In this document: piece after piece, positions 19,991 to 30,157 of the stretch | Position numbering within the stretch: position 1 is the stretch's first letter | Layout of the letters: each line of letters begins with the position of its first letter | Source of the DNA: Lucinisca nassula | Lineage: Eukaryota; Mollusca; Bivalvia; Lucinida; Lucinidae | Assembly: GCA_963580285.1 (NCBI GenBank) | Contig: OY757011.1 | Coordinates: forward strand, 199,967,644 to 200,031,643 | Length of the DNA stretch: 64,000 bases | Direction: 5' to 3' | Program-made: the position numbers and the translations under genes | Notes under the pieces: model-generated | The model's database searches: none | The model's input: only the letters and a program-made list of their open reading frames with translations | What the model was told of the DNA's origin: nothing

Positions 19991-21915
19991 ATGGATGAAT
20001 TGATCAATGATATTCTTGCAGAAATGCCCGACCCAGCCCCACAGGGTCAACAATTTACCGACCTGGACAGTCAGGTACATCACCCGGTGGGGCTTCCAGA
20101 CGATCAGTGGGTCGAGATTCTTAACGACGCCAAAGATGAGTTCGAAGTCGACGGCGCTGCTGCGGTCTTCTCTACATGGAGGAAGGAGGGAGAAGACCCA
20201 TTTGGTATCGGTGATGTCGAATTTATTGACGGTGTTCATGCCAGAGCGGGTCGACTGGCTTTTGATGCCAGCATGATAGACGAGAGGGCGGCAAGGTTGC
20301 TTGATAACCTTCCGGAGGGTGGATTTCTATTGAAACTCAAGTTTCATCGCGAACAACAAGAAGGTGGTTGGTTCTTAGAAGACAAATTTGACCCAGTTCG
20401 CGAGGAGAGAAGGAGGGGACTGCCCATCGTTGAGATTTCACGGGACACTCGGCCTGGTGTGTTGACTGGAATTGACAAAGTCTTCTACCAAAATGCCTAT
20501 CCCGTAACCGCTGTCGTCTACGGCCTCTACCCCATCAGAGACCCGGATCCTGCCAACCTCGCCCCACTAAGAGATGGTGACCCCAAATGTGTGGCCCAGA
20601 ATGTTGTGGAGCATTTTGAAGGCGCTATGAGGGGTCAGGGTTTGACACCGACCCGCCGCCAGAAAATACAGGAACGGGAAGAGAGGATCCGTGAAACTGG
20701 AGCCTCGGTTGTAGATGTGTCTAACCTAGAGAAAATTCTTAAGCGGGCAATCATCCCGAGGGATATTGCTGGGGAGGATATTTTCAACAGTGGCAAATAT
20801 GGTAGAGGTGGGAATGGTGGTCATAGATCCATAGAACTCATCTGCCACAACGACCGCGCTTGGTCCAAAGACCTCCACTTCTCCCAGAGTAGAGAGGTTC
20901 ACATCTACGAGGGCGACGTCTGGCAGGCCATTCGGGAAGCAACCCGTGGGGAGCCGAATGCGGTCTGGCTCCTGGGTGGCCAAGACATGAATGTAGGCCG
21001 ACAACTCTCAGTCGACCAGTTCGTGCTCCAGGACGGCCGCACCTACAGGACACAGGAGGCCCAAGAGCGACTCCAAGCAATCTGCGCCAAACTTGGTAAC
21101 CCTGAACTTGCTGAAAGAGCCTTCGGCGAAAATCACGCGGCCAGTATTGTGGAAAGGAAAGGAACGGTTGGAAGCCAGCCCCAGCCAACCTCCTTCCAGA
21201 CGTCGAGAAGGCCTGTGTGGAGCACGGTCACGGCGACCTCTGGAACTCTATGGATTATGACACGAGGGAAGTCGTCAGCATCGACATGAAGGCCTGCTAT
21301 CCGGCATCCTTCTAGGCATGGGTGAAGCCAAACCCTATTTCGAGCGGTTCGCACACCCAACCCACCGGATGGTCCGTGTAGCCATCAATGGCGCTCTCCC
21401 CAAAGACATAGGCACAGGCTTCGCCGAGATTCAAGAATGGGAGTTTGATGCAACCTGCCATCCTGTCATCCCTGCCTGGTTCGGGAAGCATTTCGTCTCC
21501 GAAACTGGTGGTTGGGCCCCAACACAGAGTCTGGCTTGCTGAAGAGCCTCAAGGTTCGGGAAGCCATCATCTCCTTTAAGAAGCAAACCGATGTGTGGCT
21601 CCCAGAAGACCGCGACCAAGGCTGCAGTGTTATCGGCAAGTTCACCCAGGGCGCCAAAGCTGCCAATGGAGCTGGCGGCAAAAGACTGACACGAAGGCTT
21701 GTGACTGACCAGGGAGAACTCGACTTCCTCGTGCGAGACACCAGCCAAAGCGGTACCCTAGTCGGAGCTCCCGAAAAGTGTCCTCTAGGCTATATTATCA
21801 CGTATTATGATGGCTCCCAACCACAGTACGCTCACCTGAGGGCGAGCATGCTGGCCTACGCCCACATCAATCTAATCTCCATGCTTTCAAGGTTTTAAAC
21901 CGATGAGGTTGTCCG
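19991..21915 (+). pseudogene. Family-B-like DNA polymerase region
   Basis: The ATG at 19991 follows leader copy 2 and opens ~390 in-frame residues (MDELINDILAEMP...) of acidic N-terminal sequence. A frameshift near 21155 then leads to SIDMKACYPASF (21277-21312), which fits polymerase motif A (D-x2-x-x-Y-P). A stop and shift follow near 21312, and another shift near 21525. The block GKFTQGAKA (about 21638) is a candidate for the motif-B lysine region. An in-frame stop at 21896 precedes VRVAADSIYV, a motif-C-like site in which only the second Asp of the usual DTD is present. The role inferred is DNA replication of a mobile or viral genome; this copy cannot make it. Confidence 0.65.
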
Positions 21916-23204
21916 AGTGGCTGCCGATTCTATCTATGTCCGGAAAGCGGCACTCTATAAATTAGAGGGGGTTGAGGCTTTCAAACCTCATGAAATCCAC
22001 CCAAAAGGATATTGCCGCATCTGCTTCACCCGCCACGAGGAGGAGACACCGATGCTACCACGAGACGTGCTTGCCCCAACTCAGTGGCGTGAAAAGGGTG
22101 AACAACTCTACATGCCATTGTGGCACGCGGTCTACGCCCCCGATCCTGAATATATAGCAAACATCAAAGACCTGCCCGATTCGTCCGCGCCACTTTATGA
22201 CGATCTCTTGACTCGACACCAGCTGAGTTACCTAAACGGTGGTGGAGGTAGCGGCAAGACCACCCGAGCCATCGAACTCTTCCGCGACAAGAACCCCCTC
22301 GTCTTCACCCGACCCATCGCCTGGCCAAAGAGATGCGGGCCAGGGGCGTCCTGGCCCAGACCTATCACAGCTTCTTCCACTGGAGTGGCCAGACAGACTG
22401 GACAACCGAAAGGATGGAACAGAAGTTCATTTCCCGCATGATAATCTGGGACGAGATCTGCACAGTGCCCCGCCCCACTCTGGAAACCTTCCTCGACTGG
22501 CTCGATGGGCGTCCAGGTCATCTGTTGTGGCGACCAGGGGCAGCCGTCCCCAATCGCCGGAGAAATGCCGCACAACTGGCTGCAGCGGAGAGCCGATTAC
22601 TATGAAGAGGTCCTGACCGACCACAGGGCAAAAGAACCGGCTCTGAAAGCTCTTAAAAAGGAGATCCGTCTCCAACTAGACCGAGTACAGTGTCGGGCTA
22701 TGAGACAAGCGCTACCGGCCTGCTTTGGATGGGACAGATTCGTGGAAGCTTGGGGGACTTGATTCTGACCTCGAGGCAGAAGATTCGCGACCGGGCCCAG
22801 ATGCGGCTGTTCGAGATTCATGAGAAGCATTTCCCTGACCTCACCGTTCCTCTGCTATATCGTCCCAAGGATACTCGGTGGCAAAACATAATGGTCACCA
22901 TCCCTGGGCCCTTGGTGCTGGATGGTGAGCGAGACCAGCAGGAGCTCGTTCTGAACGACGTTGTCGAGGTTTCCTTGCAAACCGCCCGCGAGGTCCTCGA
23001 CGGTATATGGGGTCAGGGCTGGGCTCTTGGCTATGCCATAACAGTCCACTCAAGCCAAGGTATCACCATCGCAGACCCCAAAAAGTCTGGATTATCGATT
23101 ACTTCCTGCAGTGGTCCAATCTCGCATATTTGGCAGTGTCAAGGGTGGAGTACATGTACCAGCACGAAAGGGTAGTCTGTCTGTCCCCCAGAGAAGGGTT
23201 CTGA
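21916..23204 (+). pseudogene. Superfamily 1 (Pif1/RecD-like) helicase region fused after the polymerase
   Basis: Without an intervening start, the same reading continues into SYLNGGGGSGKTTRAIELF, a Walker A site at 22239-22265. Next come IIWDEIC (Walker B, about 22441), CCGDQGQPSPIAGE (motif III) and GYAITVHSSQG (23029-23061, motif V), then LQWSNLAYLAVSR (motif VI region). These motifs in this order define an SF1 helicase. Frameshifts near 22315, 22508, 22755 and 23082 break it. Head-to-tail continuity with the polymerase indicates one ancestral multidomain replication protein. Confidence 0.7.
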
Positions 23205-23475
23205 GGGGCCACCCATACTCACCGAGCAGCAGCTCCGCAAGGTAATTGCGAAGAAGCTTGTGGCCCACAAGCGGCAGAACCAAGCCAATATGCTCAGGTT
23301 TAGCCTGACGGTTGATCTCATCCTAGCACTGTGCCGAGTGCGATATTGAGCTCCTATGGACTTACCAACCAAAGGACACCAACAGTACAGTGTTGACCGG
23401 CTGGACAATACCCAAGGCCATACCCGTGACAATGTTCGCCCGACGTGCCTGGAGTGTAACCGAAAAAGAGGTTAA
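23205..23475 (+). pseudogene. HNH nuclease-like C-terminal domain
   Basis: After a linker with TEQQLRKVIAKKL, two frames together carry CAEC (about 23329), then YSVDRLDNTQGHTRDN and RPTCLEC (23389-23459), ending NRKRG and a stop at 23473. The C-x2-C, D-R, H, N, C-x2-C arrangement is that of zinc-bound HNH nucleases. Frameshifts are present near 23325 and 23380. Its position at the end of the polymerase-helicase gene suggests a nicking or resolving function in the mobile unit; this is inference. Confidence 0.6.
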
Positions 23476-24441
23476 GCGCTGGAGAACCCCATCCGGAGGA
23501 AGCTGAGTGTCGGGAGGCACAACAAGAAGTTTTTGCACACAAAACCGCGCTGAGGTCCATCCTTCAAGTAATACACCACGGGCTCGTCGGGCTTGGTCAG
23601 TGTGCGCCCGAGCCGGTGCACATCCAGGGACCATATGGGACCAGTCGCTCGCCGGCGCCCCCCTTCAAGCTCGCCAGGCTGGTACAAATAGCGAACGCCG
23701 ACACCGGAGGGATTTTAGTCTCCTCGAGACCAACAGGACGACCAAGAACTACAGAGGAGGGCTTTTGTGTCACTGATCGCACCCTTATGGCCTCAGAGGG
23801 CTTTTTGCCGGTCAGTCGGGTGACCTCGCCATTCAAGGCTGCCACAACGGCAGGCAACCTTTTCACCCACTCTGTAGACCTCTGACCAGAAGTGAGTCGC
23901 ATCTCCTGAGCATACTGGTGCCCAAAGAGCCGCTCAGCCAAGATACGATTGAAGCGCTCAACAAATGCCCTGGTCTCGATGGATGTCAACCCGACCGCGC
24001 CGAACCTGGACAGAGTGCTTTGCCAAAAGCTGGCTGACAGAGCCCATGAACTCACGACTGGAGTCAACCTGGAGCAATTTGGGCCACCTCAACAGGTCTC
24101 GCCTGTAGATGCGAGACAAAGCTTTAGCAACCTCTTTGGCTTCTTTAGTGGCCATAGGCTCAGCTTCTTTGTAACGTGAGGCTACATCAACCACGGTAAG
24201 TAGAAGTAAAACAAAGATCAGGAATTGATACAATTAACTTACTCCACCCATAAAAGACACCAAAGGGAAAGAAATACAAACATTAAGCGACCAGACCATA
24301 ATGGAAACCTAAACAAAGGAAGGCCATAAGGGTCTGTAAGGGCGTATTTGTATGTGCGCTTGTTGGCTTTGCGAACACGGTCGTGCGGCAGAAAGAGTAG
24401 GTCAGCTTGATGAACCTCGTTCGGCGTGATGATGTTCTGAA
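23476..24441 (-). pseudogene. DDE integrase of the virus-like cassette
   Basis: The minus strand encodes a retroviral-type integrase core in pieces: HQADLLFLPHDRV (first Asp, about 24405), VVDVASRYKEAEP after the Penelope insertion, LLQVDSSREFMGS (second Asp, about 24060) and VERFNRILAERL (Glu, about 23945). A C-terminal part with LTGKKPSEAIR follows. A frameshift separates the second Asp from the Glu, and others break the tail. It converges tail to tail with the HNH end at about 23475. Upstream of 24441 the frame is stopped, so the zinc N-terminal domain is missing. Confidence 0.7.
24199..24332 (-). mobile_element. Penelope-like 3' fragment inserted in the integrase
   Basis: Constant end agtagaagtaaaac at 24199, truncated at ccataagg (24332). 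The two integrase flanks resume around it, with a short ttac repeat as a possible target duplication and four untemplated-looking bases at the 5' junction. Confidence 0.8.
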
Positions 24442-24653
24442 GTTAACGATTTCATTAGATACTCGTCTGTCATGCACAACATCTCATGGTATCACAGTTA
24501 ACTAAAAGGCCTGCAAATAAAACAAAAAGACATTTGCTCCAATGGATCCACATCAATATCTATAGTCTGTACCTTATAATAGTCATGCTCATGACTACTA
24601 TAAACAAGCAGAATGATACTATCATTTCATTCTGTAAGAATCAATGTATAAAA

Positions 24654-24855
24654 AGTAGAAGTAAAACAAAGATCAGGAATTGATACAATTAACTTACTCC
24701 ACCCATAAAAGACACCAAAGGGAAAGAAATAAAAACATTAAGCGACCAGACCATAATGGAAACCTAAACAAAGGAAGGCCATAAGGACAGTTACTTTCCC
24801 ACAAAATGGCCATATGGCCATCCAAAACCAAAAGACACAAGTGATACACACAGTA
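24654..24855 (-). mobile_element. Partial Penelope-like copy in tandem with the next
   Basis: A ~200-bp 3' segment with the same constant end is joined directly to the 3' end of the longer copy starting at 24856. Such partial tandem copies are typical of Penelope-like elements. Confidence 0.75.
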
Positions 24856-26980
24856 AAGTAGAAGTAAAACAAAGATCAGGAATTGATACAATTAACTTAC
24901 TCCATCCATAAAAGACACCAAAGGGAAAGAAATACAAACATTAAGCGACCAGACCATAATGGAAACCTAAACAAAGGAAGGCCATATGGACAGTTACTTT
25001 CCCACAAAATGGCCATATGGCCATCCAAAATTAAAAGACACAAGTGACACACACAGCAAGCAACAAACAACAACATAAATAAATCGCCACAGAAGAGCCG
25101 CCTTGGAACGGTCAGTGGAAGATTTCCACTGGGGGGCTTAAATCGATTTTACGTGGCCACAATCCTCGCCCTTACTTCCGTCGCGATTTTGACAAATAAT
25201 TTGTTCAGTCCGCATGAAGGCCTCCTAACTCATCAGTGCAACATCTCCGTGAACACAAAAATCAAAGAACCACAGAGGTGAGACAACGGTGAGGACTCGA
25301 CAGCAAGAAACCACAGAAATGCTGGAGCAAAAGAAAACCAACAGTTAGACTCCGATGAGCCCGACCAGAGACAGAGCATCAGGCACCAACCAACATTATC
25401 TCTCTAATTTTCAATAAGCCTTTGCGTTGGAGCCGTCATAGGCCTGACCCACCGGCGTGCAATTAAAGAGGGCAGCAAAGTTGCCAACCGTGATTGGGTT
25501 AACTACCATGCATGCAGTCTGTCGTAAAATATCCATGTTGTACCCAATCTTTTTATATCGAAGAATGATTTTACGAAATTGGGTGCTGAAGTCATTGCGG
25601 TTATATATTTTTCTGAATTTATATACTAAGTCACCATAAAATTCGGGTTCCGATAGACCTTGTTGCAGAATAGATTTAAGTCCAATATTGAATTTTGAAA
25701 TTAAATCAGAATGACGTCTATAAAATTTTGAAAAGGCTTTGCGTAGTTTATGGTACCGATAACCCTGATTAAGGAGTTTAGCCGTTAATAATTTATTACG
25801 AGTGTTGAAGTCAGTTACATGACTACACACTCTAGCAAATCGAATTAATTGCGAAATATAAACGCCATAGGATGGCGCACGAGGAACATCACCATCCAAA
25901 AAAGGAAAATTTACAATCTCAAAATCAAAGTCATCGCGTTTAACATAAATTTTGCACGAAACAAATCCATCTACAATAGATAGATGTAAATCCAAAAACG
26001 GGGCCTCGGTATCAGAAGAATTTGCTTTATTTAACTGAAGTTCTAGGGGGTAAATCTGACTGATCAAACCATCAAAATAGGTATTATCAATATTTAATAA
26101 ATCATCTAAATATCTAGAAGTAGAGCTAAAAGCTTCAATAATTTCAGATTGGTTATCAATGGAAAGCGACAAAATGAAGTCTCTTTCATAACAATACAAG
26201 AACAGATCAGCCACAAGAGGTGCGCAATTAGTACCCATCGGAATACCCACAATATGTCTAAATAACTTAGTACCGAATCTAATATAAATATTGTCAAGTA
26301 GAAAGGTGAGGGCATCACACACTTTCTGCCATGACCAAAGTGTATAATTCTTATGCTCTTTAGAAGTGAAAAATGCATTTCTGACATTACATGCAAGATA
26401 GAGAGAATCTTCTCTGTGAAAAGCCCATTCAATTAAATCATTAAGCTTTTCTTTTATAAGATTATGAGGAAGTGTAGTGTAAAGAGTGGAAAAATCGTAT
26501 GTAGACAGACTAGAAGCACGATAATGTCTAGATTTCAATTTATTTAAAACCTCATTCGAATTTTTTATAGACCAAAACAGATTTCTTCCTGATCTTTCAA
26601 AGACTTTATCACAATATTTAATTACATGCGTTTTATTAGCAGTAAGACAGGAAGTTAATAATTTAGAAAGTTCAGTGGTAGTGCAAGAGCTAGAATTTGC
26701 AATAAACCGTGCTTTGTAAGCTTTTTTTATGAAGTTTTGGTAACCAGTATAGCGTAGGAAGCTTGTCTTGGCCTTCGTTAACACACACAGCAAACTTGGT
26801 GGCTGAAAGACAAACATGTTTATCTACTATAGCTCTCTCTTCAGCTAAAGGCTGAAGTTCATAGGCCTTAGTACCACCAAGCTCCTGCTTAAGCGTGTTA
26901 ACATAGTGGAGCCGTCACACATAAGCCTAACCACTTGTTTCTAAAGAGAAACAGTCCTTAAATACTTTGTGTAGTATGAA
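24856..26980 (-). mobile_element. Penelope-like element P1
   Basis: On the minus strand the order is: RT coding region (26980 to 25411), a 3' region with tgcggactgaac and ccactgaccgttccaaggcgg, and the constant end ttttacttctac at 24856. The upstream edge near 26980 lies ~70 bp from the assembly gap, so the 5' end may be missing. No GIY-YIG nuclease domain was seen. Confidence 0.75.
25411..26817 (-). pseudogene. Penelope-like reverse transcriptase (P1)
   Basis: A long minus-strand frame of 468 codons carries RT motifs: STYDFSTLY (catalytic Asp 108), GIPMGTNCAPL (193-203) and SRYLDDLLNI (YLDD 236-239), followed by the thumb and C-terminal region to FNCTPVGQ. The first ~34 residues are out of frame. 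The preceding frame (26720-26980) encodes the upstream KLPTLYWLPKLHK motif, so one frameshift at a poly-T run near 26725 breaks the N terminus. No start codon in good context is evident. The element would copy itself by target-primed reverse transcription; this copy is likely inactive. P3 (52970-54262) is nearly identical. Confidence 0.8.
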
Positions 26981-27049
26981 ATATAACTTCAATTGGTTCA
27001 CTCACTGCAGTCACATTATTAATTAAAAGCAGTATAAAACAAAGACACT

Positions 27050-27072
27050 NNNNNNNNNNNNNNNNNNNNNNN
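27050..27072. other. Assembly gap (23 N)
   Basis: Run of N. Its true length is unknown, and it separates the Penelope P1 5' side from the flank of gypsy C. Confidence 0.95.
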
Positions 27073-27929
27073 TGGACATTTTTAATAAACTTTGTAGTAT
27101 TGTCAATTATTATATATTCTGGTCAATAACACCTTGGGAACCATGAAACTTAGTTCGATACAATGGTAATTCTTTTTTTATGGTTTTGGTTTTATGAGGT
27201 TTTAAGATTATTTCACTCATATCGAGCCGATCATTAATCAGGTGGGTGAAAACGAGTACTCGGATTTTCCCTGATTAAAAACCTTGATATTATCGCAATG
27301 GCATCTACTTTTAGAAGTCATATACTGATTCACATGCTGTCAAGAGACATGTTTATACACAATGCTGTAACAATATTCTTAATTAAATGAAAATTTATCT
27401 AAAATATGATGTACAGGTGCTAATTTACTTTCATCAAAACCGGTAAAGTATATGGTCTCCAACCTCCCCTTGTAGCCACACCTTCACCTCCAATTTATTA
27501 AAACAGTAGGGTTTTTTTTTCTTTTACGGGGGTGGTTACATGGTAGGCTGTCTTAGGCCATTCTTAAAAATTGCTTGTTTGCAATTATCTATTAAGGTGT
27601 TCAAGGAATGGATAGGTTGGGATATTCTTTTTTCATGTGTTCAAGGGGTGGGTATGAAGACTAGAAATTTCAAATTGGGAGCAAGTCTTGATATCAATTG
27701 ATTATGCAACAGTAATTAGCAATTTACATGCTCATCATAATATGTCAGTTTAAAGCCAAATTTTGATTTATATTAGCTTTTTAAATTTTTAATGATACAG
27801 CCATGAAGAAAGAACTTGTTCTGGAATAGCAAAATAATAATTTGAGTAGGAGCAAAATGTGTGGGTAGGTTGGCAATTGCAAACAAACAATTTGTTATGG
27901 TAGGATTACAAGTTTTGTCATTTTGTCTA
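27073..27929. other. AT-rich flank, nothing recognised
   Basis: About 860 bp without a supported ORF, terminal repeat or tandem array. It ends at the target site of gypsy C (tctaCAAG). Confidence 0.4.
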
Positions 27930-27933
27930 CAAG

Positions 27934-28690
27934 TGTTGCGTAGTGACCACAACTGACCACTGTAGGGGTGGCTCCTTAATATCAAGTCCAACTCAAGCCC
28001 AGTTACTTTCTAAACATCTTTTATTGGTTTCTCATTTTTCTACTGCAGGAGTCCCATTCGTCCCATGCGCAGAAGCGTAGAGCGAATTCTCGAACAAAAC
28101 TTCCAACCAAAAACTCCCCTCTCTCAGTCTTTCACCCTCCTTATATACTGTCCCCACACTTCTATACTTAGGTACCAGAAGATGTCATTTTTATTTTAAA
28201 ACCATTACACATAATTTATATTTGCTACTCTATTCCTTTATAAGGACCTGTGGTAAGTCAAAAAGATGATCAAATAGCTAAATTTAACTTGTAAAAATAT
28301 GTCGGTGAATGACGTATTGTTTACTTAACCGAGAATCTACTTATCTTATTTATGAAAAAATAACGTCAAAATCGTCTGGAAAAGCTAATAAAATGTCTAG
28401 ACAAAACTCTAAACAAATCAATATCTGTCAGTTACACCCTTTTCCCAGAACTTACAAAGATATTCTATAGGTAAGTAAACAACTTTATCAATATTTATTA
28501 CTGAGTTTACTACAGCTCAAGGCTGTGTCCTAATTTGCAGAAAACACCTGTACTGCGTAATTTCCAAACCCTACACTTCACTTTGATACTTTCAGAATTA
28601 AATGGTAGACATTTCTACTAACTAATACAAACAGTATTTTCTGTATTTTCTGACTCGAGGATTTTAAGCGCGACAATCTATTACGTAACA
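27934..28690 (-). repeat. Gypsy C 3' LTR
   Basis: Direct copy of 37411-38168. On the minus strand it begins TGTTACG right after the polypurine tract aaaaaggggccag (28691-28703). Confidence 0.95.
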
Positions 28691-29127
28691 CTGGCCCCTT
28701 TTTACTGGATATTTTGTTAAATCTTAATTAATAAAATATACTGGATAACAACAATTACGGAATTACCGATGGTAGTACAAACATATGCAAAGTAAGTAAA
28801 ATGATAGGTTAAGCCCTTACTTTCTAATAGAAGCCCTAAAATTATATAATTGAAATTTTCACTCACCCTCTCCTGCAGTTTTCCATGCACTGATGACATA
28901 AAATAATTTTATGCATGCACATATTTTCTAACTTAGTCCACTATTTTTGTTTTCCTAATGTCACTACACTTTATTCGTTTGTTTCCTTGACCATTGTCAC
29001 ATGTCTCTTCCAATAATATTTCTCTTGACAGTCCTTGTTGAATATATCTATTTCTACGTCAAACTAATAATTGCAGTTAAATACACTTCCATTTTCTAAT
29101 GTACTTGGTCCATATATCACTGTCCCC
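28691..29127 (-). other. Gypsy C polypurine tract and 3' untranslated region
   Basis: Polypurine tract at 28691-28703, then AT-rich non-coding sequence up to the end of the 144-codon ORF. No other feature is seen. Confidence 0.6.
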
Positions 29128-29562
29128 TTATGCCCCATCTTCCACCTGGTAGTACGTTGGCTCCTCGTTATCCCTCTCGCTGTCGGTATCGGACTCGACT
29201 TCCTCGAGTCCTGGTCCGCTCCGGGACTCCCCCATGTCACCCGCTCCTGTGTCCAAACCATTCTCCCCGTTCTCGTCCAGATCAATAATGGTGAGGTCGC
29301 TCCCCCATCGTGAGAGGGAATACGCCTCATCTATCCGCACTCCCGTCTGAGGCTCGTACGGTGCCGGGTGCTGGATCACTCCCGGATGAAGGAGCTCACA
29401 TGCCTTTTTCGACCAGATGATCTTAGCCATAACGATATCTCCGTCCTCATTTACCCAGTTCATCACCTCCCTTTCCTGGGGTGACATTCTTTCTACCAAA
29501 GTTTTAAGGGTCACCCATCGCCAGCAGCTCGGTACGAACTCACTATTACTATTGCTAGCCAT
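29128..29562 (-). CDS. Accessory ORF of gypsy C, unknown function
   Basis: An ATG-started 144-codon frame lies between env and the 3' LTR. The N-terminal half is mixed hydrophilic with a Trp-rich pattern (CWRWVTLK, MNWVNEDGD, KIIWSKK). The C-terminal half is strongly acidic (DLDENGENG, EEVESDTDSERDNEEP). There is no signal peptide or transmembrane segment, no zinc motif, and no resemblance I recognise. Its base composition is richer in G+C than its surroundings, and its position matches accessory genes of complex retroviruses. It would probably need a spliced or subgenomic RNA. An alternative is a captured host exon or chance, but 144 open codons in a young element favour a real gene. Confidence 0.5.
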   Translation of the reverse strand: MASNSNSEFVPSCWRWVTLKTLVERMSPQEREVMNWVNEDGDIVMAKIIWSKKACELLHPGVIQHPAPYEPQTGVRIDEAYSLSRWGSDLTIIDLDENGENGLDTGAGDMGESRSGPGLEEVESDTDSERDNEEPTYYQVEDGA

Positions 29563-30157
29563 TTTGTTACTTGGAAAGCACTGATTATGTTCTTTTGATA
29601 TTCCGTAATGTGTTTAAATCGTTTACGAAGCAATTTCAATTTTGAATGGGATTCACCAAAAGGCTAGCATATATAAGGAATCACTCCAATTAACAGAATT
29701 TCAGTTGGATTTCTTTTTCGACATATTTATGGTGTGTTGTCTGGCACCTCAAATAATATTAAAGTTTTATTTCTTGATTGTTGTTGGGTAATTAGGTGTC
29801 GATGATTTGTATCCAATTAATTTTCCAAAACACCTGAATATTATCGGCTTTTTATCTGGAGCAAAGTTTGAAGGTAGATTTATTACACTTTGTCTAATTT
29901 TTAGCTTCTATTTTTCCGAAAATCCTGGTTTCTTAAAGAACACAATGTTTGTTATAGAAACAGAGTTTTCAAGCAAAAAGGAGCCTGGTCCCCACAGAAT
30001 CTGATCTTCTTCCAAACATCTGTCCCCTAAGGGGTAGTTTTATAAGTACCTGACACTAGTACAAGTTAACACAAGTAGCACATTACACTAGATAATATTT
30101 TATTCTCCTCTATTTACAAATTCGCAGCATACCGTAAATGTTCTAAGAATTGTTTCT
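29563..30157 (-). other. Gypsy C spacer between env and accessory ORF
   Basis: About 600 bp of AT-rich sequence without a supported gene on either strand. It could hold a splice acceptor or promoter for the accessory ORF; no convincing motif was pinned down. Confidence 0.4.

Larger units (their letters stand above)
19507..24441. mobile_element. Degraded virus-like/Polinton-like cassette: PolB-helicase-HNH and integrase
   Basis: This GC-richer block is unlike its AT-rich surroundings. It holds, in order: a hairpin, a Cys-rich small ORF, a long broken gene with family-B polymerase, SF1 helicase and HNH regions (plus strand), and a convergent DDE integrase (minus strand). A protein-primed-type polymerase plus a retroviral integrase recalls Polintons/Mavericks and related viruses, but no capsid, ATPase or protease gene is present and the fusion with a helicase is not the textbook layout. 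Outer termini were not identified. Numerous frameshifts and a Penelope insertion show that it is dead. Confidence 0.65.

Noticed and set aside
20726..21188. Minus-strand ORFs opposite the polymerase region
   Set aside because: Antisense shadows of the GC-rich coding strand; no motif or start context.
19507..24441. Bacterial contamination or misassembly, because of higher GC and dense coding
   Set aside because: It is joined on both sides to repeats shared across the window, carries a Penelope insertion of the host family, and its genes are decayed in place.
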